Shown here: positions 13,834-22,985 of the stretch, piece by piece
How positions within the stretch are numbered: the stretch's first letter is position 1
Layout of the letters: the number at the start of each line of letters is the position of its first letter
Assembly (NCBI GenBank): GCA_019054805.1
Contig: JAHQIY010000049.1
Coordinates: 1-64,000 of the forward strand
DNA from: Brachionus manjavacas
Taxonomy: Eukaryota; Rotifera; Eurotatoria; Ploima; Brachionidae
Direction of reading: 5' to 3'
Length of the DNA stretch: 64,000 nt
Notes under the pieces: generated by a model
Databases searched by the model: none
Told to the model about the DNA's origin: nothing
The model's input: only the letters and a program-made list of their open reading frames with translations
Program-made: the position numbers and the translations under genes

Positions 13834-16800
13834 GACTCTAGAATCGTAAAGAATAACAATTCGTCTGGAATATACCAGATTGTCAAAAATTTTAATGTTT
13901 CGTTTTATTAATAAGCAAATAAACATATTTGAAATGAAAGATAAAGTAAAAAATCAGTCTTATTTTAAAACTTTTTTTTCTTGAAAAAATTTTTAATGCA
14001 AAATCTTAAAGTTTTTAGAAATGATCAATTTAAATTTATTACAAAACCAAAAATCAAACCATTCGTAAATCAGATCACGAAAAATGCTTTTGCATGACTC
14101 TAGAATCGTAAAGAATAATAATTCGTCTGGAAGATACCAGATTTTCAAAAATTTTAATATTTCGTTTTATTAATAAGCAAATAAACATATTTCTAATGAA
14201 AGATAAAGTAAAAAATCATTCTTATTTCAAACTTTTTTATTGATAAAAAATTTTCAATGCAAAATCTTAAAGTTTTTAGATATGATCAATTTAAATTTAT
14301 TACACAACCAAAAATCAAACCATTCGTAAATCAGATCACGAATAATGCTTTTGCATGACTCTAGAATCGAAAAGAATAACAATTCGTCTGGAAGATTCCA
14401 GTTTGACAAAAATTTTTATGTTTCGTTTTATTAATAAGCAAATAAACATATTTGAAATGAAAGATAAAGTAAAAAATCATTCTTATTTCAAACTTTTTTT
14501 TCTTGAAATAAAATTTTTAATGCAAAATCTTAAAGTTTTTAGATATGATCAATTTAAATTTATTACAAAACCAAAAATCAAACCATTCGTAAATCAGATC
14601 ACGAATAATGCTTTTGCATGACTCTAGAATCGTAAAGAATAACAATTCGTCTGGAAGATACCAGATTGTCAAAAATTTTGATGTTTCGTTTTATTAATAA
14701 GCAAATAAACATATTTGTAATGAAAGATAAAGTAAAAACCAGTCTTATTTCCCATTTTTTTTCTTGAAAAAAAATTTCAATGCAAAATCTTAAAGTTTTT
14801 AGATATGATCAATTTAAATTTATTACAATACCAAAAATCAAACCATTCGTAAATCAGATCACGAAAAATGCTTTTGCATGACTATAGAATCGTAAAGAAT
14901 AATAATTCGTCTGGAAGATACCAGATTGTCAAAAATTTTAATGTTTCGTTTTATTAATAAGCAAATAAACATATTTGTAATGAAAGATAAAGTAAAAAAT
15001 CATTCTTATTTCAAACTTTTTTTCTTGAAAAAAAATTTTCAATGCAAAATCTTAAAGTTTTTAGATATGATCAATTTAAATTTATTACAAAACCAAAAAT
15101 CAAACCATTCGTAAATCAGATCACGAAAAATGCTTTTGCATGACTCTAGAATCGTAAAGAATAACAATTCGTCTGGAAGATACCAGATTGTCAGTTATTT
15201 TGATGTTTGTTTTTATTAATAAGCAAATAAACATATTAGTAATGAAAGATAAAGTAAAAAATCAGTCTTATTTCAAACTTTTTCTTGAAAAAAATTTTCA
15301 ATGCAAAATCTTAAAGTTTTTAGATATGATCAATTTAAATTTATTACAAAACCAAAAATCAAACCATTCGTAAATCAGATCACGAAAAATGCTTTTGCAT
15401 GACTCTAGAATCGTAAAGAATAACAATTCGTCTGGAAGATACCAGATTGTCAAAAATTTTGATGTTTCGTTTTATTAATAAGCAAATAAACATATTTGTA
15501 ATGAAAGATAAAGTAAAAAATCAGTCTTATTTCGAACCTCTTTTTCTTGAAAAAAAATTTTCAATGCAAAATCTTAAAGTTTTTAGATATGATCAATTTA
15601 AATTTATTACAAAACCAAAAATCAAACCATTCGTAAATCAGATCACGAAAAATGCTTTTGCATGACTCTAGAATCGTAAAGAATAACAATTCGTCTGGAA
15701 GATACCAGATTGTCAAAAATTTTGATGTTTCGTTTTATTAATAAGCAAATAAACATATTTGTAATGAAAGATAAAGTAAAAAATCAGCCTTATTTTAAAA
15801 TTTTTTTTAATGAAAAAAATTTTCAATGCAAAATCTTAAAGTTTTTAGATATGATCAATTTAAATTTATTACAAAACCAAAAATCAAACCATTCGTAAAT
15901 CAGATCACGAAAAATGCTTTTGCATGACTCTAGAATCGTAAAGAATAACAATTCGTCTGGAAGATACCAGATTGTCAGTAATTTTGATGTTTGTTTTTAT
16001 AAATAAGCAAATAAACATATTTCTTATGAAAGATAATGTAAAAAATCATTCTTATTTTAAACTTTTTTTTCTTGAAAAAAAATTTTCAATGCAAAATCTT
16101 AAAGTCTTTTAGATATGATCAATTTAAATTTATTACAAAACCAAAAATCAAACCATTCGTAAATCAGATCACGAAAAATGCTTTTGCAAGACTCTAGAAT
16201 CGTAAAGAATAACAATTCGTCTGGAAGATACCAGATTGTCAAAAATTTTGATGTTTCGTTTTATTAATAAGCAAATAAACATATTTCTTATGAAAGATAA
16301 GGTAAAATTCAGTCTTATTTCAAACTTTTTTTCTTGAAAAATATTTCAATGCAAAATCTTAAAGTTTTTAGATATGATCAATTTAAATTTATTACAAAAC
16401 CAAAAATCAAACCATTCGTAAATCAGATCACGGAAAATGCTTTTGCATGACTCTAGAATCGTAAAGAATAACAATTCGTCTGGAAGATACCAGATTGTCA
16501 GTAATTCTGACGTTTCGTTTTATTAATAAGCAAATAAACATATTTCTTATGAAAGATAAAGTAAAAAATCATTCTTATTTCAAACTTTTTTTTCTTGAAA
16601 AAAAATTTTCAATGCAAAATCTTAAAGTTTTTAGATATGATCAATTTAAATTTATTACAAAACCAAAAATCAAACCATTCGTAAATCAGATCACGAAAAA
16701 TGCTTTTGCAAGACTCTAGAATCGTAAAGAATAACAATTCGTCTAGAAGATACCAGATTGTCAAAAATTTTAATGTTTGTTTTTATTAATAAGCAAATAA

Positions 16801-16971
16801 ACATATTTCTAATGAAAGATAAAGTAAAAAATCATTCTTATTTCAAACTTTTTTTCTTGAAAAAAAATTTCAATGCAAAATCTTAAAGTTTTTAGAAATG
16901 ATCAATTTAAATTTATTACAAAACCAAAAATCAAACCATTCGTAAATCCGATCACGAAAAATGCTTTTGCA

Positions 16972-16983
16972 TCTTCACTACGA
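16972..16983 (+). repeat. Divergent TCTAGA box in the last left-arm monomer
   Basis: The usual GCATGACTCTAGAATCG is replaced by GCATCTTCACTACGAATCG. The TCTAGA palindrome and the ATG are lost in this copy, the closest complete box to the junction on the left side. I noticed no other copy with this form. Confidence 0.8.
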
Positions 16984-17088
16984 ATCGTAAAGAATAATAA
17001 TTCGTCTGGAAGATACCAGATTGTCAAAAATTTTAATGTTTCGTTTTATTAATAAGCAAATAAACATATTTCTAATGAAAGATAAAGT

Positions 17089-17180
17089 AAAAAAATTTAA
17101 ATTGATCATATTTCAAACTTTTTTTCTTGAAATAAAAGTTTGCATTGAAAATTTTATTTCAAGAAAAAAAAGTTTGAAAT
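17089..17180. other. Orientation-switch junction of the array
   Basis: Left-arm sequence runs normally to GATAAAGT plus an A run (to about 17,095). Then AAATTTAAATTGATCATAT (17,093-17,111) appears, which belongs to the opposite orientation. At 17,109 the sequence returns to + orientation (TATTTCAAAC and the T run, to 17,137). From about 17,139 (TTTGCATTG) it is in minus orientation for good. That makes three orientation changes in under 60 bp. Short overlaps are visible at two of them: AAA near 17,093-17,095 and TAT at 17,109-17,111. The short inverted insert replaces the usual TCATTCTT. This pattern is what template switching or microhomology-mediated joining leaves; that mechanism is inference. 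Confidence 0.9.
17110..17180. repeat. Fold-back inverted repeat at the junction
   Basis: Left arm 17,110-17,137 (28 nt) and right arm 17,152-17,180 (29 nt) are reverse complements apart from one base in the homopolymer (7 T against 8 A). The 14-nt spacer is GTTTGCATTGAAAA. Both arms carry the uncommon CTTGAAATAAAA form of the tract in place of the usual uninterrupted A run, so one arm looks like a copy of the other. The same form is seen in a left-arm copy near 14,505-14,516. Confidence 0.9.
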
Positions 17181-17296
17181 AAGAATGATTTTTTACTTTA
17201 TCTTTCATTACAAATATGTTTATTTGCTTATTAATAAAACGAAACATCAAAATTTTTGACAATCTGGTATCTTCCAGAAGAATTGTTATTCTTTCC

Positions 17297-17325
17297 GATT
17301 CTAGATTCATGCAAAAAAGATTTTT
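17297..17325 (-). repeat. Divergent box in the first right-arm monomer
   Basis: The common right-arm form GATTCTAGAGTCATGCAAAAGC appears here with CTAGATTCATGC and then CAAAAAAGATTTTTCG. Two private changes therefore sit in the first box to the right of the junction, matching the divergent box on the left side. Confidence 0.75.
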
Positions 17326-17892
17326 CGTGATCTGATTTACGAATGGTTTGATTTTTGGTTTTGTAATAAATTTAAATTGATCATATCCAAAAACTTTAAG
17401 ATTTTGCATTGAAAATTTTTTTTCAAGAAAAAAAGTTTGAAATAAGAATGATTTTTTACTTTATCTTTCATTACAAATATGTTTATTTGCTTATTAATAA
17501 AACGAAACATCAAAATTTTTGACAATCTGGTATCTTCCAGACGAATTGTTATTCTTTACGATTCTAGAGTCATGCAAAAGCATTTTTCGTGATCTGATTT
17601 ACGAATGGTTTGATTTTTGGTTTTGTAATAAATTTAAATTGATCATATCTAAAAACTTTAAGATTTTGCATTGAAAATTTTTTTTCAAGAAAAAAAAGTT
17701 TGAAATAAGAATGATTTTTTACTTTATCTTTCATTAGAAATATGTTTATTTGCTTATTTATAAAAACGAAACATCAAAATTTTTGAAAATCTGGTATCTT
17801 CCAGACGAATTGTTATTCTTTACGATTCTAGAGTCATGCAAAAGCATTTTTCGTGATCTGATTTACGAATGGTTTGATTTTTGGTTTTGTAA

Positions 17893-18896
17893 TAAATTTA
17901 AATTGATCATATCTAAAAATTTTAAGATTTTGCATTGAAATTTTTTTTCAAGAAAAAAAATGCTGAAAATAAGAATGATTTTTTACTTTATCTTTCATTA
18001 CAAATATGTTTATTTGCTTATTAATAAAACGAAACGTCAAAATTTTTGAAAATCTGGTATCTTCCAGACGAATTGTTATTCTTTACGATTCTAGAGTCAT
18101 GCAAAAGCATTTTTCGTGATCTGATTTACGAATGGTTTGATTTTTGGTTTTGTAATAAATTTAAATTGATCATATCTAAAAACTTTAAGATTTTGCATTG
18201 AAAATTTTTTTCAAGAAAAAATATTTGAAATAAGAATGATTTTTTACATTATCTTTCATTTCAAATATGTTTATTTGCTTATTAATAAAACGAAACATCA
18301 AAATTTTTGACAATCTGGTATCTTCCAGACGAATTGTTATTCTTTACGATTCTAGAGTCATGCAAAAGCATTTTTCGTGATCTGATTTACGAATGGTTTG
18401 ATTTTTGGTTTTGTAATAAATTTAAATTGATCATATCTAAAAACTTTAAGATTTTGCATTGAAAATTTTTTTCAAGAAAAAAAGTTTGAAATAAGAATGA
18501 TTTTTTACTTTATCTTTCATTTACAAATATGTTTATTTGCTTATTAATAAAAACAAACATCAAAATTTTTGACAATCTGGTATCTTCCAGACGAATTATT
18601 ATTCTTTTCGATTCTAGAGTCATGCAAAAGCATTTTTCGTGATCTGATTTACGAATGGTTTGATTTTTGGTTTTGTAATAAATTTAAATTGATCATATCT
18701 AAAAATTTTAAGATTTTGCATTGAAATTTTTTTTCAAGAAAAAAAATGCTGAAAATAAGAATGATTTTTTACTTTATCTTTCATTACAAATATGTTTATT
18801 TGCTTATTAATAAAACGAAACGTCAAAATTTTTGAAAATCTGGTATCTTCCAGACGAATTGTTGTTCTTTACGATTCTAGAGTCATGCAAAAGCAT
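17893..18896 (-). repeat. Three-monomer-offset duplication (786 bp)
   Basis: Rare markers CTAAAAATTTTAAG, AAAATGCTGAAAATAAG and CGAAACGTC followed by TTTTTGAAAATC occur together at about 17,893-18,060 and again at about 18,679-18,846. The TGCTG marker sits at 17,961 and 18,747, exactly 786 bp (3 x 262) apart. A third copy at +786 is absent, so this is a single local duplication, not a long higher-order array. Confidence 0.85.
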
Positions 18897-19533
18897 TTTT
18901 CGTGATCTGATTTACGAATGGTTTTATTTTTGGTTTTGTAATAAATTTAAATTGATCATATCTAAAAACTTTAAGATTTTGCATTGAAAATTTTTTTTCA
19001 AGAAAAAAAGTTTGAAATAAGAATGATTTTTTACTTTATCTTTCATTACAAATATGTTTATTTGCTTATTAATAAAACGAAACATTAAAATTTTTGACAA
19101 TCTGGTATCTTCCAGACGAATTGTTATTCTTTACGATTCTAGAGTCATGCAAAAGCATTTTTCGTGATCTGATTTACGAATGGTTTGATTTTTGGTTTTG
19201 TAATAAATTTAAATTGATCATATCTAAAAACTTTAAGATTTTGCATTGAAAATTTTTTTTCAAGAAAAAAAAGTTTGAAATAAGAATGATTTTTTACTTT
19301 ATCTTTCATTAGAAATATGTTTATTTGCTTATTTATAAAAACGAAACATCAAAATTTTTGAAAATCTGGTATCTTCCAGACGAATTGTTATTCTTTACGA
19401 TTCTAGAGTCATGCAAAAGCATTTTTCGTGATCTGATTTACGAATGGTTTGATTTTTGGTTTTGTAATAAATTTAAATTGATCATATCTAAAAACTTTAA
19501 GATTTTGCATTGAAAATTTTTTTTCAAGAAAAA

Positions 19534-19541
19534 GAGGTTCG
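19534..19541 (-). repeat. GAGGTTCG variant subfamily, one of nine copies
   Basis: A distinctive change turns the usual T run into CGAACCTC (GAGGTTCG here). Copies were seen in both arms: about 1,889, 2,678 and 15,533 on the left; 19,534, 25,818, 28,443, 47,822, 54,101 and 59,356 on the right. Most right-arm copies also have TTTTTGTCAAACTGGAATC (GTCAATCTGGAATC at 25,905) about 85 bp further on, while 28,443 lacks it. Conversely 39,000 and 48,430 carry the second marker alone, showing recombination or conversion between types. Confidence 0.8.
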
Positions 19542-19673
19542 AAATAAGACTGATTTTTTACTTTATCTTTCATTTCAAATATGTTTATTTGCTTATTAAT
19601 AAAACGAAACATAAAAATTTTTGTCAAACTGGAATCTTCCAGACGAATTGTTATTCTTTACGATTCTAGAGTC

Positions 19674-19685
19674 ATGCAAAAGCAT
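19674..19685 (+). repeat. ATGC-AAAA-GCAT mini-hairpin (reference copy)
   Basis: A 4-bp stem with a four-base loop. Two loop alleles dominate the array: AAAA as here, and GAAA (ATGCGAAAGCAT, for example in copies at 36.4 kb). On an RNA copied from this strand GAAA would be a GNRA-type tetraloop. The GAAA allele is common in 29-46 kb and beyond 51 kb and rare in 17-27 kb. Confidence 0.6.
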
Positions 19686-19779
19686 TTTTCGTGATCTGAT
19701 TTACGAATGGTTTGATTTTTGGTTTTGTAATAAATTTAAATTGATCATATCTAAAAACTTTAAGATTTTGCATTGAAAA

Positions 19780-19799
19780 TTTTTTTTCAAGAAAAAAAA
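19780..19799 (-). repeat. T8-CTTG-A8 self-complementary tract (reference copy)
   Basis: Minus-strand reading is eight T, CTTG, eight A: a perfect stem of A/T pairs closed by C-G around two T, or a stem with a CTTG tetraloop. Run lengths vary from copy to copy by one to several bases and account for most monomer length variation, as expected from replication slippage. The array inversion junction falls in this tract. Confidence 0.85.
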
Positions 19800-19890
19800 G
19801 TTTGAAATAAGAATGATTTTTTACTTTATCTTTCATTACAAATATGTTTATTTGCTTATTAATAAAACGAAACATCAAAATTTTTGACAA

Positions 19891-19906
19891 TCTGGTATCT
19901 TCCAGA
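19891..19906 (-). promoter_or_regulatory. Conserved dyad TCTGG-N6-CCAGA (reference copy)
   Basis: In the reference monomer this site reads as TCTGG, six bases (AAGATA on the minus strand), then CCAGA: a perfect 5-bp inverted repeat and one of the most GC-rich points of the monomer. The same dyad is in most copies in both arms. Common variants change the spacer (GCAGATA, ATCTGCC) and keep the stem; others such as TCTAG, TCTTG or TCTGT break one pair. Such a dyad could bind a dimeric protein or form a hairpin. Binding is not shown by the sequence. Confidence 0.5.
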
Positions 19907-19971
19907 CGAATTGTTATTCTTTACGATTCTAGAGTCATGCAAAAGCATTTTTCGTGATCTGATTTACGAAT
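19897..19971 (-). promoter_or_regulatory. Paired motif ATTCGT-N5-AGAT, 60 bp apart (reference copy)
   Basis: On the minus strand ATTCGT, five bases and AGAT occur at 19,971-19,957 and again at 19,911-19,897, in direct orientation and exactly 60 bp apart. The first ends the preceding monomer and the second is in the next, with the TCTAGA and ATGC-N4-GCAT boxes between them. The arrangement repeats in nearly every monomer. It may be the trace of an ancestral internal duplication or a pair of binding sites; both ideas are inference. Confidence 0.5.
19925..19936 (-). repeat. Near-palindromic GACTCTAGAATC box (reference copy)
   Basis: Twelve bases of the form GA-x-TCTAGA-x-TC, palindromic apart from one symmetric pair. 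It contains a six-base TCTAGA site (XbaI recognition sequence) in most monomers, so the array should cut into a ladder with a step of about 262 bp. Loss variants exist, including TTCTTGAG, CTAAAG and TTCCAGAG. Confidence 0.85.
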
Positions 19972-22770
19972 GGTTTGATTTTTGGTTTTGTAATAAATTT
20001 AAATTGATCATATCTAAAAACTTTAAGATTTTGCATTGAAAATTTTTTTTCAAGAAAAAAAGTTTGAAATACGAATGATTTTTTACTTTATCTTTCATTC
20101 AAATATGTTTATTTGCTTATTTATAAAAACGAAACATCAAAATTTTTGACAATCTGGTATCTTCCAGACGAATTATTATTCTTTACGATTCTAGAGTCAT
20201 GCAAAAGCATTTTTCGTGATCTGATTTACGAATGGTTTGATTTTTGGTTTTGTAATAAATTAAAATTGATCATATCTAAAAACTTTAAGATTTTGCATTG
20301 AAAATTTTTTTTTCAAGAAAAAAAAGTTTGAAATAAGACTGATTTTTTACTTAATCTTTCATTACAAATATGTTTATTTGCTTATTAATAAAACGAAACG
20401 TCAAAATTTTTGAAAATCTGGTATATTCCAGACGAATTGTTGTTCTTTACGATTCTAGAGTCATGCAAAAGCATTTTTCGTGATCTGATTTACGAATGGT
20501 TTGATTTTTGGTTTTGTAATAAATTTAAATTGATCATATCTAAAAACTTTAAGATTTTGCATTGAAAATTTTTTTTCAAGAAAAAAAAGTTTGAAATAAG
20601 AATGATTTTTTACTTTATCTTTCATTACAAATATGTTTATTTGCTTATTAATAAAACGAAACATCAAAATTTTTGACAATCTGGTATCTTCCAGACGAAT
20701 TGTTATTCTTTACGATTCTAGAGTCTTGCAAAAGCATTTTTCGTGATCTGATTTACGAATGGTTTGATTTTTGGTATTGTAGTAAGTTTAAATTGATCAT
20801 TTCTAAAAACTTTAAGATTTTGCATTGAAATTTTTTTTCAAGAAAAAAAGTTTGAATAAGAATGATTTTTTACTTTATCTTTCATTACAAATATGTTTAT
20901 TTGCTTATTAATAAAAACAAACATTAAAATTTTTGACAATCTGGTATCTTCTAGACGAATTGTTATTCTTTACGATTCTAGAGTCATGCAAAAGCATTTT
21001 TCGTGATCTGATTTACGAATGGTTTGATTTTTGGTATTGTAATAAATTTAAATTGATCATATCTAAAAACTTTAAGATTTTGCATTGAAAATTTTTTTTC
21101 AAGAAAAAAAAGTTTGAAATAAGAATGATTTTTTACTTTATCTTTCATTAGAAATATGTTTATTTGCTTATTAATAAAACGAAACATTAAAATTTTTGAC
21201 AATCTGGTATCTTCCAGACGAATTGTTATTCTTTACGATTCTAAAGTCATGCAAAAGCATTTTTCGTGATCTGATTTACGAATGGCTTGATTTTCGGTTT
21301 TGTATTAATTTTAAATTGATCATATCTAAAAACTTTAAGATTTTGCATTGAAAATTTTTTTTCAAGAAAAAAAAGTTTGAAATAAGAATGATTTTTTACT
21401 TTATCCTTCATTTCAAATATGTTTATTTGCTTATTAATAAAAAGAAATATTAAAATTTTTGAAAATCTGGTATCTTCCAGACGAATTGTTATTCTTTACG
21501 ATTCTAGAGTCATGCAAAAGCATTTTTCGTGATCTGATTTACGAATGGTTTGATTTTTGGTTTTGTAATAAATTTAAATTGATCATATCTAAAAACTTTA
21601 AGATTTTGCATTGAAAATTTTTTTTCAAGAAAAAAAAGTTCGAAATAAGAATGATTTTTTACTTTATCTTTCATTAGAAATATGTTTATTTAATTATTTA
21701 TAAAAACAAACATTAAAATTTTTGACAATCTGGTATCTTCTAGACGAATTGTTATTCTTTACGATTCTAGAGTCATGCAAAAGCATTTTCCGTGATCTGA
21801 TTTACGAATGGTTTGATTTTTGGTTTTGTAATAAATTTAAATTGATCATTTCTAAAAACTTTAAGATTTTGCATTGAAATATTTTTTCAAGAAAAAAAAG
21901 TTTGAAATAAGAATGATTTTTTACTTTATCTTTCATTAGAAATATGTTTATTTGCTTATTTATAAAAACGAAACATCAAAATTTTTGAAAATCTGGTATC
22001 TTCCAGACGAATTGTTATTCTTTACGATTCTAGAGTCTTGCAAAAGCATTTTCCGTGATCTGATTTACGAATGGTTTGATTTTTGGTTTTGTAATAAATT
22101 TAAATTGATCATATCTAAAAACTTTAAGATTTTGCATTGAAAATTTTTTTTAAGAAAAAAAGTTTGAAATAAGAATGATTTTTTACTTAATCTTTCATTA
22201 CAAATATGTTTATTTGCTTATTAATAAAACGAAACATCAAAATTTTTGACAATCTGGTATCTTCCAGACGAATTGTTATTCTTTACGATTCTAGAGTCAT
22301 GCAAAAGCATTTTTCGTGATCTGATTTACGAATGGTTTGATTTTTGGTTTTGTAATAAATTTAAATTGATCATATCTAAAAACTTTAAGATTTTGCATTG
22401 AAAATTTTTTTTTCAAGAAAAAAATTGAATTAAGAATGATTTTTTACTATATCTTTCATTTCAAATATGTTTATTTGCTTATTAATAAAACGAAACATCA
22501 AAATTTTTGACAATCTGGTATCTTCCAGACGAATTGTTATTCTTTACGATTCTAGAGTCATGCAAAAGCATTTTTCGTGATCTGATTTACGAATGGTTTG
22601 ATTTTTGGTTTTGTAATAAATTTAAATTGATCATATCTAAAAACTTTAAGATTTTGCATTGAAAATTTTTTTCAAGAAAAAAAAGTTTGAAATAAGACTG
22701 ATTTTTTACTTTATCTTTCATTTCTTATATGTTTATTTGCTTATTAATAAAACGAAACATCAAAATTTTC

Positions 22771-22985
22771 GACAATCTTGTATCTTCCAGACGAATTGTT
22801 ATTCTTTTCGATTCTTGAGTCATGCAAAAGCATTTTTCGTGATCTGATTTACGAATGGTTTGATTTTTGGTTTTGTAATAAATTTAAATTGATCATATCT
22901 AAAAACTTTAAGATTTTGCATTGAAAATTTTTATTCGAGAAAAAAAAGTTTAAAATAAAATGATTTTTTTCTTTATTTTTCATTT
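22771..22985 (-). repeat. Variant monomer, first copy of a 15-monomer-offset pair
   Basis: Linked rare markers are GACAATCTTGTATC, TTTTCGATTCTTGAGTC and TTTTTATTCGAG. All three recur in the same order from 26,696. The offset is 3,925 bp, about 15 monomers. The 3' part (22,921-22,985) also matches the left-arm monomer at 8,678-8,740. Confidence 0.8.

Larger units (their letters stand above)
12121..17096 (+). repeat. More uniform left-arm zone next to the junction
   Basis: About 19 monomers with mostly canonical sequence (TTTCGTTTTATTAATAAGC, AACATATTTGTAATG or TTTGAAATG). The GTTTAAAG haplotype is absent. Variants with GTCAGTAATTTT or GTCAGTTATTTT appear near 15,190, 15,970 and 16,500. No gene or foreign insertion is visible. 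Confidence 0.8.
1..17110 (+). repeat. Satellite array, left arm (about 65 monomers, + orientation)
   Basis: Head-to-tail copies of a roughly 262-bp AT-rich monomer. The phase can be followed by the box GACTCTAGAATCG, which recurs for example near 443, 706, 969, 13,571 and 13,834, at steps of about 263 bp. Window base 1 lies inside a monomer, so the array continues to the left. Copies differ by scattered substitutions and mainly by one- to three-base length changes in the T/A run. No unique sequence interrupts the arm. The first 12 kb are visibly more heterogeneous than the last 5 kb. Copy number is estimated by dividing length by period, not by counting every unit. Confidence 0.97.
19674..19936 (-). 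repeat. Reference monomer, 263 bp
   Basis: A typical full copy used here for internal coordinates (position 1 = 19,936, read on the minus strand). By hand count it has 61 G+C of 263 (23%) and five CpG. Order of elements: TCTAGA box (4-9), ATTCGT (26-31), dyad TCTGG/CCAGA (31-46), T8-CTTG-A8 tract (138-157), TGATCA (190-195), ATTTAAAT (196-203), second ATTCGT (229-234), ATGC-N4-GCAT (252-263). By eye the segment from the A/T run to the second ATTCGT is the best conserved; the A/T run itself and positions about 65-110 vary most. Confidence 0.93.

Noticed and set aside
17089-17180. Transposon or insertion-sequence end at the junction
   Set aside because: Every base of the junction can be assigned to the satellite monomer in one or the other orientation. 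There is no foreign sequence, target duplication or transposase frame.
19534-19545. Pol III B-box-like GGTTCGAAAT in the GAGGTTCG subfamily
   Set aside because: Only the GGTTCGA core matches; the following CC is missing and no A box or tRNA fold is present at the right distance.
19780-19799. Rho-independent terminator (hairpin with T run)
   Set aside because: The stem consists almost only of A/T pairs, it recurs in every monomer, and there is no gene upstream to terminate.
19891-19971. CENP-B box
   Set aside because: TTCG is present twice, but the required A and CGGG positions of the known box (TTCG-N4-A-N2-CGGG) do not match at either place, and CGGG is not part of the monomer consensus.
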